A model generated the notes under the pieces. It saw only the letters and a list, made by a program, of their open reading frames with translations. It made no database searches and was not told where the DNA came from. 64,000 nucleotides of DNA, from assembly GCF_006335115.1 (NCBI RefSeq), contig NZ_VDMJ01000008.1:62001-126000 (forward strand), in the 5' to 3' direction. This stretch comes from Streptomyces sp. NP160 (lineage in GTDB: Bacteria > Actinomycetota > Actinomycetes > Actinomycetales > Quadrisphaeraceae). A program made the position numbers and the translations under genes. Position 1 is the stretch's first letter. Each line of letters starts with the position of its first letter. Shown in pieces: positions 8,629 through 16,051 of this stretch.

Positions 8629-9870
8629 TCAGGGCAGCAGCCCCGCGCGCGCCTTGGCCTCCAGCGCCACCAGCGCCGCGGCGTCCACCGCGTCCGCGAA
8701 CGCCGGCTCCGCCTGCGCCTTCGCCACCAGCGCCTCGAGCATGGTCGGCGCCAGCTCCGGGTCCACCGTCAGCACGAGCGTGCCGCCCGCTTCGACGAAG
8801 CGCGTGGCGCGGTCGGCCGGAGGCACGGAGGCGACGGCCTTGGCCCGCCCCAGGTCGTCGGAGATCACCACGCCGTCCACGCCCAGCTGCTCGCGCAGCA
8901 GCCCGGTGACCACGGTGGAGGAGAAGGCGGCGGGCGCGCTCGGGTCGATCTGCTCGTACACCGCCGACGACGTCATGACGAACGGCTGCTGCGGCAGCGC
9001 CGCCAGCTGCCCGAACAGCGCGACGTCCGGGTCGGAGGCGGAGGTCTTCGTGTCACGGACGTCGGTGGAGTGGTCGGTGTTGCCGGCCACCCGGCCCAGG
9101 CCGGGGAAGTGCTTCACGGTGGCCACCACGCCGGCCTCGCCGAGCCCGGCGACCACGGCGCCGGCGTCGGCCACCACCTCCTCGGGGGTGGCGCCGTACT
9201 CGCGGCCGTACCTCCCGATGGGCGCGTTGCCGCGCGCGGTGCCGGCCGGGACGACGTCGGCGACGGGGGCGAGGTCGAGGGTGACGCCGGCCGTGCGCAG
9301 CGACTCCCCCATCCGGCGGGCGGTCTCCTGCACGGCAGCGGGTGCCTCTCGCCCCTGCTCGCGGGCGGACGGGAGGTCCTCGAAGCCGGGACCGGAGAAG
9401 GTCTGCACGGCGCCTCCCTCCTGGTCGGCGGCCACCCACGGCACCGGCTGGCCGGCCTGGCGGGCGCGGTCGGCCCAGGGCGCGGTGACCGCGCCGATGT
9501 CAGCGGCGGACGCCGTCGAGCGCCCGCCGATGAAGACCCCGCCGTAGGGGGCCTGGGAGAGCAGGGCGGTGCCTGCACCGAGGTCGTCGGCGGGGACCCC
9601 GACCACGAGCAGCTGCGCGGCCCGGGCGCGCAGGTCCAGCGGCTCCAGCGCGCGCTGCGCGGCGGCGACGTCGGGGTCGACCGGGGACGACGACGGCGAG
9701 GGCTCCGGGCTGCCCGAGCTCGTGCCGGGTGAGGCGCTCCCGGCCGGGGCGCCGGCGGGCGCACCGGAGGTGCCCGGCGCTGCGGAGGAGCAGGCGCCCA
9801 GCGCCAGGAGCCCCACCAGCAGCCCCGCGAGGACGGCGCGGGGCGGGCGGGCGGGCTGCGCTGGTGCCAT
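8629..9870 (-). CDS. Glycoside hydrolase family 3 beta-N-acetylhexosaminidase-like lipoprotein
   Basis: The product resembles NagZ-type GH3 hydrolases, which remove N-acetylglucosamine from peptidoglycan fragments. From the ATG at 9870 it is 413 residues. A lipoprotein signal ends in LALGACSS, and a Ser/Pro-rich linker follows. The single GH3 barrel shows ADQEGGAVQTF, KHFPGLG, then DHSTDV (the Asp-His general acid/base dyad of NagZ) and VVISDDLG with the nucleophile Asp. Being a lipoprotein, it should act outside the cytoplasmic membrane. A GTG at 9894 is in frame, but TAGCGT seven bases before 9870 favours the ATG. It leads the minus-strand block with the DUF6541-like proteins. Confidence 0.85.
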   Translation of the reverse strand: MAPAQPARPPRAVLAGLLVGLLALGACSSAAPGTSGAPAGAPAGSASPGTSSGSPEPSPSSSPVDPDVAAAQRALEPLDLRARAAQLLVVGVPADDLGAGTALLSQAPYGGVFIGGRSTASAADIGAVTAPWADRARQAGQPVPWVAADQEGGAVQTFSGPGFEDLPSAREQGREAPAAVQETARRMGESLRTAGVTLDLAPVADVVPAGTARGNAPIGRYGREYGATPEEVVADAGAVVAGLGEAGVVATVKHFPGLGRVAGNTDHSTDVRDTKTSASDPDVALFGQLAALPQQPFVMTSSAVYEQIDPSAPAAFSSTVVTGLLREQLGVDGVVISDDLGRAKAVASVPPADRATRFVEAGGTLVLTVDPELAPTMLEALVAKAQAEPAFADAVDAAALVALEAKARAGLLP

Positions 9871-9877
9871 CGCCTCG

Positions 9878-9883
9878 ACGCTA
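9878..9883 (-). promoter_or_regulatory. Candidate leaderless -10 box
   Basis: TAGCGT on the minus strand lies 7 bases before the ATG at 9870 and helps choose that start over the GTG at 9894. Confidence 0.4.
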
Positions 9884-10016
9884 CCCGGCGACACGCACGC
9901 GCCACGCCGACGAGGTCGTCGTCGCGCGGACGGGGGACGTGTGGGGCGGTCGCGGCGGGGTAGTCCGGAGGCGGTGCGCAGCAGAGCGTGCCGTCCGACG
10001 ATCGCGAGGAGCGGCC

Positions 10017-11303
10017 ATGATCACCGACGCTGAGGTGGAGCGGATCCCCGGAGCTGCTGTCTACGGGGCTGACGGGGAGAAGATCGGCAAGGCCGGCGCG
10101 GTCTACCGCGACGACCAGACCGGTCGGCCGGAGTGGGTCACCGTGCAGACGGGCCTGTTCGGCACCTCCGAGAGCTTCGTGCCGCTGGCGCAGGCCCAGT
10201 TCGACGGCGACGACCTGCGCGTCCCCTACGACAAGTCCAAGGTCAAGGACGCCCCGCGTGTCGACGACGAGGGCCACCTGGACATCTCCGAGGAGGACCG
10301 CCTCTTCGAGTACTACGGCGTGAACAACGCCGGTCCGGCTGGCTCGGCGGCGCACGACGCCCGTGACGACGCCCGCGACCGCGACCGCGACGGCTACGGC
10401 GCCGCCGCAGGCGCGGGTGCGGCGGGGGCGGGGCTGGGCGCCGCGGCGGCCCGCCACGACGACCGCCGCGACGGGTACGCCGACGACCGCCGCGACGGCT
10501 ACCGCGACGACCGTCCTGCCGGGTACGCGGACGACCGACGCGACGACCGACGCGACGACGACCGCGGCTTCGTGGACAAGGTCAAGGACAAGCTGGACGG
10601 GGACGACCGCCGCGACGACGTGCGCCGTGACGACCGTCCGGTCGGCTACGCGGACGACCGCCGCGACGGCTACCGCGACGACTACCGGGACGACCGCCGC
10701 GATGACGACCGCGGTCGCGGCGCGGGCACGGCCGTCGCCGCCGGCGCCGCCGGCGCCGGTCTCGGTGCTGCCGCCGCCGGTCACCGCGACGACCGCCGCG
10801 ACGACCGCCGCGACGACCGCCGCGACGACTACCGGGACGACCACCGGGACGACCACCGGGACGAGCGCCGCGACGACGACCGCGGCTTCATGGACAAGGT
10901 CAAGGACACGTTCAACGGTGACGACCGCCGCGACGACCGCCGCGACGACCGCCGCGACGACCGCCGTGACGACGTCCGGGACGGTTACCGCACGGACGGC
11001 CGCACCGGCACGGACACCGCCGCGGCCCGCGACGACCGCTTCGCCGACGGCGAGGACGTCGGCCGTCGTGACGACCGCTCGTCCTCCGGTCTGGGATCCA
11101 CCCCGCTGGCCGCGGGGGCGGGCGCTGCCGCTGGAGCCGCGGGCGGCTACGCCGCAGGGCGGTCGTCGTCGACGACGACCGGCACCGAGCGCAAGCCCCG
11201 CCTGAGCCAGTGGGTGCTGGTGAAGAAGGAGGACGTCATCGAGGTGCCCGCCGACGAGGCCGAGCGCCTGGCGGCCCAGAAGGACGGCGGCGCCCTGCGC
11301 TGA
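10017..11303 (+). CDS. PRC-barrel protein with long Asp/Arg repeat tail
   Basis: The 428-residue product opens with a PRC-barrel-like domain (about residues 1-105, with GADGEKIGKAGAVYRD and WVTVQTGLFG). About 300 residues of low-complexity sequence follow, dominated by RDDRRDD, GYADDRRD and similar units. Two Ala/Gly segments (around 126-144 and 233-255) and two amphipathic units, GFVDKVKDKLDGDD (184) and GFMDKVKDTFNGDD (290), show that a block of about 106 codons has been duplicated. The C-terminus, SQWVLVKKEDVIEVP, is again ordered-looking. PRC-barrel proteins of this kind are often stress or envelope associated; the function here is unknown. GAGGAG at 10005-10010 supports the ATG start. 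Confidence 0.8.
   Translation: MITDAEVERIPGAAVYGADGEKIGKAGAVYRDDQTGRPEWVTVQTGLFGTSESFVPLAQAQFDGDDLRVPYDKSKVKDAPRVDDEGHLDISEEDRLFEYYGVNNAGPAGSAAHDARDDARDRDRDGYGAAAGAGAAGAGLGAAAARHDDRRDGYADDRRDGYRDDRPAGYADDRRDDRRDDDRGFVDKVKDKLDGDDRRDDVRRDDRPVGYADDRRDGYRDDYRDDRRDDDRGRGAGTAVAAGAAGAGLGAAAAGHRDDRRDDRRDDRRDDYRDDHRDDHRDERRDDDRGFMDKVKDTFNGDDRRDDRRDDRRDDRRDDVRDGYRTDGRTGTDTAAARDDRFADGEDVGRRDDRSSSGLGSTPLAAGAGAAAGAAGGYAAGRSSSTTTGTERKPRLSQWVLVKKEDVIEVPADEAERLAAQKDGGALR
10790..10975 (+). repeat. 12-bp tandem repeats inside the PRC-barrel gene
   Basis: Two runs of the unit CGCGACGACCGC, which encodes Arg-Asp-Asp-Arg, occur at about 10790-10830 and 10919-10970. They are separated by related codons and the second KVKD unit. 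Perfect short-period repeats make copy-number change by slippage likely. Confidence 0.7.
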
Positions 11304-11321
11304 CCGGCTGACCGCCCCGCC

Positions 11322-11360
11322 CGTTCGGGCCGCCGCCCCCTCTGCGGCGGCCCGGACGGT
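11322..11360. terminator. Bidirectional hairpin terminator
   Basis: Arms of 15 bases (11322-11336 and 11346-11360) pair with a single G-U-type mismatch around a 9-base loop; the inner 9 pairs (GGGCCGCCG/CGGCGGCCC) are perfect. It lies between the convergent PRC-barrel and flippase genes. Confidence 0.7.
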
Positions 11361-11370
11361 CCGGCCGGGG

Positions 11371-12684
11371 TCACTGGCGGCGCAGCCGGCCCCACACCAC
11401 GGCCCACAGGGCCAGCGCCAGCACGCCGTCGCAGACGAGGCTCGCCGCCACCGCCCCGGCCAGCCCGAACGCGGGGATGAGCCAGAGGTTCAGCAGCCCG
11501 TTGCCGACGGCCACGCCGAGCTGCAAGGCGCTGCGCACGCGCTGCTGACCGGCGCCGGTGAGGGCGTCGGCGGCGAGGTAGTGCGCCACCTTGAGCAACG
11601 GCAGCAGCGCGAGCCACCGCAGGGCCCCGACGGCGGGCTCGTAGTCAGGTCCCAGCACCAGCGGCACGAGGTCGGCGCCGGCGAGCAGCGCCACCGACGC
11701 CAGTGCGCACCAGCCGACGGTGGTGGGCGCGATGCTGCGCGCCAGCGCCACAGCGCTCCGCAGCCCTTCCGCGCCCCCCGCGGCCCCGGCCGCGAAGAAG
11801 CGCGGGTAGGCCGCGGCGAGCACCGCCCGCAGCGGCACCAGCGACACGTCCACCAGGCGGTACGCCGCCGTGTACGCGCCGTTGGCGGCCACGGACCCCA
11901 GCCTGGCGAGCATGAGCTTGTCGAGGTCGTTGTAGAGCGCCTGCGCGCCGAGCCCCACGGAGAAGTGGAACCCGTCGCGCCACTGGCCGAGCAGCCACCG
12001 CACCTCGGAGGCCACCCCCGCGCCGCCGCGCCCCAGCTGCCCCCTCACGACGACGACGGCCGCGACGCCGCCCACCAGCGACGTCGCCGCGTACGCGGCC
12101 GCCCAGCCGCCCACGGTGAGCCCGGCCGGCGTCAGCAGCAGGGCGACCGCCGCGGCGAACCGCAGCCCGTGGAAGACCAGCTGCGCCTGCGCCGCCGACA
12201 TCGCCCGGTGCCGCGCCACCTGCACGCCGGCAGCGAGCTCCAGCAGGGCGGAGCCCACCAGGTCGGCGACGAGCAGCGCGAGCACGGCGGGCAGCGGCAC
12301 CGACGGCACCACGAGCACGCACACCGCGGCGGCGAGCACCGTCGCGAGCAGCCCGCCGCCCGCGGTGACGGCCGCGGCGCCGGCGAACGCACCCGGCAGG
12401 CGCTCGGGCGAGCGCACGGCGGACCTGACCAGCAGGTGCACCGCCCCGAGGGAGGCGAACGGCAGGGCCAGCGCGGCGGCGGCCATGACCGCGCTCACGG
12501 CGCCGAAGCCCGCGGGGCCCAGCTCGCGCGCCACGAGCAGGAACGTCAGACCGGCGAAGGCGGCGCGACCGCCGTGGCCGAGCAGCATGCTCGCGCTGCT
12601 GCGCCGCAGCCCCGAGGTGCTGCCGTCCACCACGGCGCCCGTGGTCGCTGCCCCGTCGCGCGCGTCGACGTCAGCTCCGGCCAC
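11371..12684 (-). CDS. Polysaccharide flippase (oligosaccharide/MATE-type)
   Basis: The product is about 437 residues with 12 or more hydrophobic segments. It has the typical opening of Wzx/RfbX-type exporters, with LLGHGGRAAFAGLTFLLVARELGPAGFG and later an EVRWLLGQWRDGFHFSVG loop. Such proteins flip lipid-linked oligosaccharides across the cytoplasmic membrane for capsule or exopolysaccharide assembly. It is the last gene of a three-gene minus-strand operon with two glycosyltransferases; its start follows the upstream stop by about 11 bases. GTG 12684 is chosen because it precedes the conserved region and has TAGCGT eight bases upstream, although that box overlaps the upstream stop codon. 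Confidence 0.85.
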   Translation of the reverse strand: MAGADVDARDGAATTGAVVDGSTSGLRRSSASMLLGHGGRAAFAGLTFLLVARELGPAGFGAVSAVMAAAALALPFASLGAVHLLVRSAVRSPERLPGAFAGAAAVTAGGGLLATVLAAAVCVLVVPSVPLPAVLALLVADLVGSALLELAAGVQVARHRAMSAAQAQLVFHGLRFAAAVALLLTPAGLTVGGWAAAYAATSLVGGVAAVVVVRGQLGRGGAGVASEVRWLLGQWRDGFHFSVGLGAQALYNDLDKLMLARLGSVAANGAYTAAYRLVDVSLVPLRAVLAAAYPRFFAAGAAGGAEGLRSAVALARSIAPTTVGWCALASVALLAGADLVPLVLGPDYEPAVGALRWLALLPLLKVAHYLAADALTGAGQQRVRSALQLGVAVGNGLLNLWLIPAFGLAGAVAASLVCDGVLALALWAVVWGRLRRQ

Positions 12685-12692
12685 GCCAGGTG

Positions 12693-12698
12693 ACGCTA
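12693..12698 (-). promoter_or_regulatory. Possible -10 box overlapping a stop codon
   Basis: TAGCGT on the minus strand begins with the TAG stop of the upstream glycosyltransferase and lies 8 bases before the flippase GTG. It fits the leaderless pattern, but the overlap with the stop codon could be coincidence. Confidence 0.25.
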
Positions 12699-13781
12699 CG
12701 GCGCGCGCAGGCCCCGTGAGCCCGGTTCGCCCGGATCGAGCACCGCGCGCCAGCCGGCCACGAGGGCCTCCCGCCCGTAGGCCCGCTCCCGCGCGGCGTC
12801 CGCTGCCGCGAACTCGGCCACCGGCGGCGGCGCCGCCAGCACCGCGCGCACGGCGGCGGCGAGGGCGGCCGCGTCGGCGGCCGTCGTCGTCCCCGGGACC
12901 AGGGAGGGGATGAGGTGGCGGGCCTGCTCGGTGGCCACCGCCACCACGGGCCGGTGCGCCCCGGCCGCCTCGAGCAGCGCGTAGCCGAACGTCTCCGAGC
13001 GTGAGGTGTGGATCACCGCGTCGCACGCGTCGAGCAGCTCCGGCACGCGGTCGGTGTGGCCGTGCCAGGTGACCCGGCCGGCCACCCCCAGCTCCTCGGC
13101 CCGCCGGCGCAGGGCGGGCAGCCGCGCTCCTCCGCCAGCCACGTCGAGGTGGGCGCCGGGCACCATCACCAGCGCCTCCAGCGCGAGCTCGGGGTTCTTC
13201 AGCGGCTCCAGCCCGCCGACGGCCAGCAGCCGGCCACCGGCGGGCACCGGCGCGGGCTCGCGCCGGCCGGTGCCCGTCAGCGGGTCCTTCCCCACCGGGT
13301 TGGCGACGACGACGACGCGCCCACCCACCCCCGGCTGCTCCGCCAGCGCCGTCGCGACCGCGGCGCTGACCGCCACCACCCGGCGGGCGCGGCGGGCGTA
13401 CAGGGGCAGCACGAGCCGGGCGACCGCGTCGAAGGAGCGCAGGGCGGCGCGCCGCTCACGGGTGAGGGAGTGCTCCCAGGCGACCACCTCGCGGTCGCAG
13501 GGCCGGCGGAACGGCAGCACCCGCAGCCCCACCCAGATGCCGACCAGCACCAGCGGCGGGCCCGGCTGCCGCACGAGGCGGCGGGCCGCGGCGAAGGAGG
13601 CCGCCAGGTCGAGCAGCCGCCCCACCCGCCCGGTGCGCGGGCGGGTGACCAGGGCGTGCAGCGACACGTCGAGTCCGTCGGCCTGCAGGGCGGCCACGGT
13701 GTCGGCGGCGGCGCGCTCCATGCCGCGCAGCGGCGTGGCCTGGGAGAGCACGAACACCGCGGCGGGTGACCTGCCCGTCAT
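12696..13781 (-). CDS. Glycosyltransferase family 4
   Basis: The 361-residue GT-B enzyme shows a glycosyltransferase group 1 domain in its C-terminal half: AVGGLEPLKNPELALEAL, RVTWHGHTDRVPELL and the EX7E motif in SRSETFGYALLEAAG, which contacts the sugar nucleotide. The N-terminal half (MTGRSPAAVFVLSQATP) is the acceptor-side domain. It probably adds one sugar to a lipid-linked polysaccharide unit in the cytoplasm. The ATG overlaps the stop of the upstream glycosyltransferase as ATGA, giving strong translational coupling; the flippase follows. The donor and acceptor cannot be told from the sequence. Confidence 0.9.
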   Translation of the reverse strand: MTGRSPAAVFVLSQATPLRGMERAAADTVAALQADGLDVSLHALVTRPRTGRVGRLLDLAASFAAARRLVRQPGPPLVLVGIWVGLRVLPFRRPCDREVVAWEHSLTRERRAALRSFDAVARLVLPLYARRARRVVAVSAAVATALAEQPGVGGRVVVVANPVGKDPLTGTGRREPAPVPAGGRLLAVGGLEPLKNPELALEALVMVPGAHLDVAGGGARLPALRRRAEELGVAGRVTWHGHTDRVPELLDACDAVIHTSRSETFGYALLEAAGAHRPVVAVATEQARHLIPSLVPGTTTAADAAALAAAVRAVLAAPPPVAEFAAADAARERAYGREALVAGWRAVLDPGEPGSRGLRAP

Positions 13782-15010
13782 CGCGAGGACCGGTGCGCGG
13801 CGGCGGTCTCGACGGCGGCAGCCGCGCGCCGGGCGACGGAGCGCAGCGAGTGGTGCTCGCGGGTCCACGCGACCAGCCGGGCACGCTCCTGCGCGGTGGG
13901 GGCGGGCCGCTCGAGCGCCTCGCGCAGCGCGGCGGCCACGGCGTCGACGTCCCACGGCACCGCCCAGCCCAGCCGGTGCTCCCCCACGAGCTGCGCGAAG
14001 GGCCCGGCCCCCGCGTACACGACGGGAGCCCCGCACGCGGTGGCGGCGAGCGGCTTGACGAGGAAGGCGAAGGCGTAGGCGGTGTCGGGCCGCTGGCTGG
14101 CCAGCCCCGCGCGGGCCGTCGCCGTGGCCCGGGCGATCACCGACGGCGCCACCAGCCCCGGGAAGGCGATGAGCCCGGGCGCCAGGTCCCGCGCGCGCTC
14201 GGCCAGCGCGGCGGCCTGCACGCCGCCGCCGTAGAAGACGGCGCGGCTGCCGGGGTGCTCGGGCAGCACGCGGGCCAGGGCGTCCACCAGCACGCCGGCG
14301 CCCTGCACCTCCGACATGGTGCCCGCGTAGACGAACGCCGGCGGGTCGTCGTCGCCGGCGTCGTCCCCGACGTCGTCCCCGGGGGCCGGCGGGCGCAGCT
14401 GGTCGGTGTCGACGCCGGTGCCGACCACCACCACCCGCTCCGGCGGCACGCCGAGCGCGCGCACCCGCTCCGCGTACCCCTCGTCCACGGTCATGACGCG
14501 CGCGGCGCCGCGCAGCACCCAGGCCTCCAGGGCGGTGAGCAGCCGCAGCGCCGGCCCGGGCAGGCCGGCCTCCGCCGCGGCCAGGGAGAGCAGGTCGGCG
14601 GCGTAGTAGGCGTACGGCACGCGGCGCAGCCCGCAGACGAGCCGCACGACCAGTCCCGTGGTGGGCGGGGGCTCGACGACGACGACGTCGGGCCGGGCCC
14701 CGCGCGGCCCGAGGACGCGGGCGGCCAGCCTCAGGGCGGCGGGCAGGTCGAAGCTGGCGTACTGCACGTAGCCGCGGACGTTGCCGGTGGCGTCCCGCAG
14801 CACCGGCCAGCGGCGCACCCGCACCGCCGGGTCACCCTCGGCAGGGGACGCGGCCCGGTCGGCAACCCCGGCCGGGAGCCGGGAGGTGAGCACCTCCACC
14901 GCGTGGCCGGCGCCCGCGAGGGCGCGGGCGAGCGCCGCCTGCCGCCAGGCGGCGGCGGCCGGCTCGGGGGCGAAGGCGCGGGTGACCACGACCGTGCGCA
15001 CGAGGTGCAC
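13778..15010 (-). CDS. Glycosyltransferase family 4
   Basis: This GT-B glycosyltransferase of about 410 residues starts the polysaccharide operon. The N-terminal domain opens with VVVTRAFAPEPAAAAWR, a common GT4 start. It continues with DVVVVEPPPTTGLVV, then AYYAADLLSLAAAEAG and VVVGTGVDTDQLRPP in the linker to the donor-binding domain. The usual Glu-rich EX7E motif is weak here (FLVKPLAATACGAPVVYAG), so donor binding may differ from the next gene. Several GTG codons between 15043 and 14990 could be the start; 15010 is preferred because conserved sequence begins within a few codons. It is divergent from the small secreted protein at 15161. Confidence 0.85.
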   Translation of the reverse strand: MHLVRTVVVTRAFAPEPAAAAWRQAALARALAGAGHAVEVLTSRLPAGVADRAASPAEGDPAVRVRRWPVLRDATGNVRGYVQYASFDLPAALRLAARVLGPRGARPDVVVVEPPPTTGLVVRLVCGLRRVPYAYYAADLLSLAAAEAGLPGPALRLLTALEAWVLRGAARVMTVDEGYAERVRALGVPPERVVVVGTGVDTDQLRPPAPGDDVGDDAGDDDPPAFVYAGTMSEVQGAGVLVDALARVLPEHPGSRAVFYGGGVQAAALAERARDLAPGLIAFPGLVAPSVIARATATARAGLASQRPDTAYAFAFLVKPLAATACGAPVVYAGAGPFAQLVGEHRLGWAVPWDVDAVAAALREALERPAPTAQERARLVAWTREHHSLRSVARRAAAAVETAAAHRSSR

Positions 15011-15100
15011 CGTACGCACCCCCACCCGGGGTGCGCCCAGCACGCCGCGTCACCGGCTGTGCACGCTGCGGCGGTTCTGGACCGCCACGCTGATCGCCAC

Positions 15101-15130
15101 TTGCCGAGGGCGACCGCCCTCGACTATCAA
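15101..15130 (+). promoter_or_regulatory. Promoter with an inverted repeat between -35 and -10
   Basis: TTGCCG (15101-15106) and TATCAA (15125-15130) are 18 bases apart and lie upstream of the secreted protein at 15161. CGAGGGC (15105-15111) and GCCCTCG (15116-15122) form a 7-bp inverted repeat in the spacer, a natural operator position. No regulator can be named. Confidence 0.35.
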
Positions 15131-15160
15131 GTCCTCAACCGTTCAGACGAGAGGCCTCCC

Positions 15161-15634
15161 ATGCGCCGCGCCCTCCGCGCAGTCGTGACGCTCGCCGCCG
15201 CGGGAGCCCTCGGTGTCGCCGGTGCCGGCGCCGCCCAGGCCTCCGCGTACGGAGCGTCACCCATCGCACCGTTCAGCTACACGACGTCCACCGGGATCAA
15301 GTCGGTGCCCTATGGCTGCGCCCTGATCCACAGCATCACCGGCGAGGGCGTCAACATCACGGCGCAGACCGCCACGGTCGACTGCGCCGGCTGGGCCGCG
15401 ATGCGCGACAAGCTCTTCTGCGACGCGAGGGTCGTCTTCACCTTCACCAACACCGCCGGGAGGAAGAGCGCTCCCACGGAGGTAGACAAGCTGTCCGGCT
15501 GCCGGACGCTCGGCATCCGCCTGACCAACCCCACGATGCCGGTAGACGTCACGCCGGGACGGGCCTGCGTCACGCTCTACGTCAACGGCGAGGACGTCGC
15601 GCGCGCCACCTCCTGCCACGTCATCAGCAGCTGA
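15161..15634 (+). CDS. Small secreted protein, unknown
   Basis: The 157-residue preprotein has a clear Sec signal (MRRALRAVVTLAAAGALGVAGAGAAQASA, cleavage near residue 29). The mature part of about 128 residues has six cysteines, probably forming disulfides, and strand-like segments such as VNITAQTATVDC and ACVTLYVNGEDVARATSC. No known family is recognised. GAGAGG at 15149-15154 is well placed for the ATG. It is monocistronic with its own promoter and is divergent from the polysaccharide operon. It may be an extracellular structural or inhibitor-like protein, but nothing in the sequence decides this. Confidence 0.75.
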   Translation: MRRALRAVVTLAAAGALGVAGAGAAQASAYGASPIAPFSYTTSTGIKSVPYGCALIHSITGEGVNITAQTATVDCAGWAAMRDKLFCDARVVFTFTNTAGRKSAPTEVDKLSGCRTLGIRLTNPTMPVDVTPGRACVTLYVNGEDVARATSCHVISS

Positions 15635-15725
15635 CGCAGACCCCGCCGCACCCCGGGGATCAAGACCGGGCGTCATCCGGCCGATGGACACCCTGTCGGA
15701 CGGTCCGGCGCCCGAGGAGGTCCCC

Positions 15726-15926
15726 ATGAGCACGCCCCACTCCTTCTGCGCGCGGACGGCTGCACTGTCGGCGCTGAGCGCCCTGCTCGACACGGACGCC
15801 TCGGCGCTGCAGGCCCGTCTCGAGGCCGGTGAGGACCTCGCGTCCCTGCTCGCCGAGCGCGGAGTGGGCCTCGAGGCGCTCTCCGCGGAGCTCGAGGAGC
15901 ACCTCGCCCCGGGCCTGACCGCCTGA
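15726..15926 (+). CDS. Small helical protein, unknown
   Basis: The 66-residue product from ATG 15726 (GAGGAGG at 15714-15720) is predicted to be almost wholly helical: two helices rich in Ala, Leu and Glu, with SALLDTDASALQARLEAGEDLASLLAERGVG-type periodicity. An earlier in-frame ATG at 15684 would give 80 residues but lacks a good ribosome site. No signal or membrane segment is seen. The LxxLLAERGV pattern recalls short helical domains that occur in tandem in actinomycete proteins, but the family is unknown. A hairpin follows at 15956-15977. Confidence 0.55.
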   Translation: MSTPHSFCARTAALSALSALLDTDASALQARLEAGEDLASLLAERGVGLEALSAELEEHLAPGLTA

Positions 15927-15955
15927 CGCCGGCGGTGTGAGCGAGCCGGTCTCCC

Positions 15956-15977
15956 CGGGAGGTCGCTGAACCTCCCG
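15956..15977 (+). terminator. Hairpin terminator
   Basis: CGGGAGGT and ACCTCCCG form a perfect 8-bp stem with a 6-base loop, 30 bases after the small helical protein gene and before the metalloprotease promoter region. Confidence 0.5.
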
Positions 15978-16051
15978 CGCGTGGGCGTGTTCTCCCGCGA
16001 TCTCCAGCGGTCGCTACCTACGGTGAAGGTCCACCCCTCCCGGAGGTCCTG

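Noticed and set aside
2072-9547. A 2491-codon plus-strand open frame opposite four minus-strand genes
   Set aside because: Its composition is repetitive Arg/Gly/His with no domain, while the opposite strand has conserved membrane and GH3 motifs. It is an antisense shadow.
10790-10975. Regular 12-bp repeats as a possible CRISPR array
   Set aside because: The repeats are directly adjacent without spacers, are in frame and encode Arg-Asp-Asp-Arg. They are a coding repeat.
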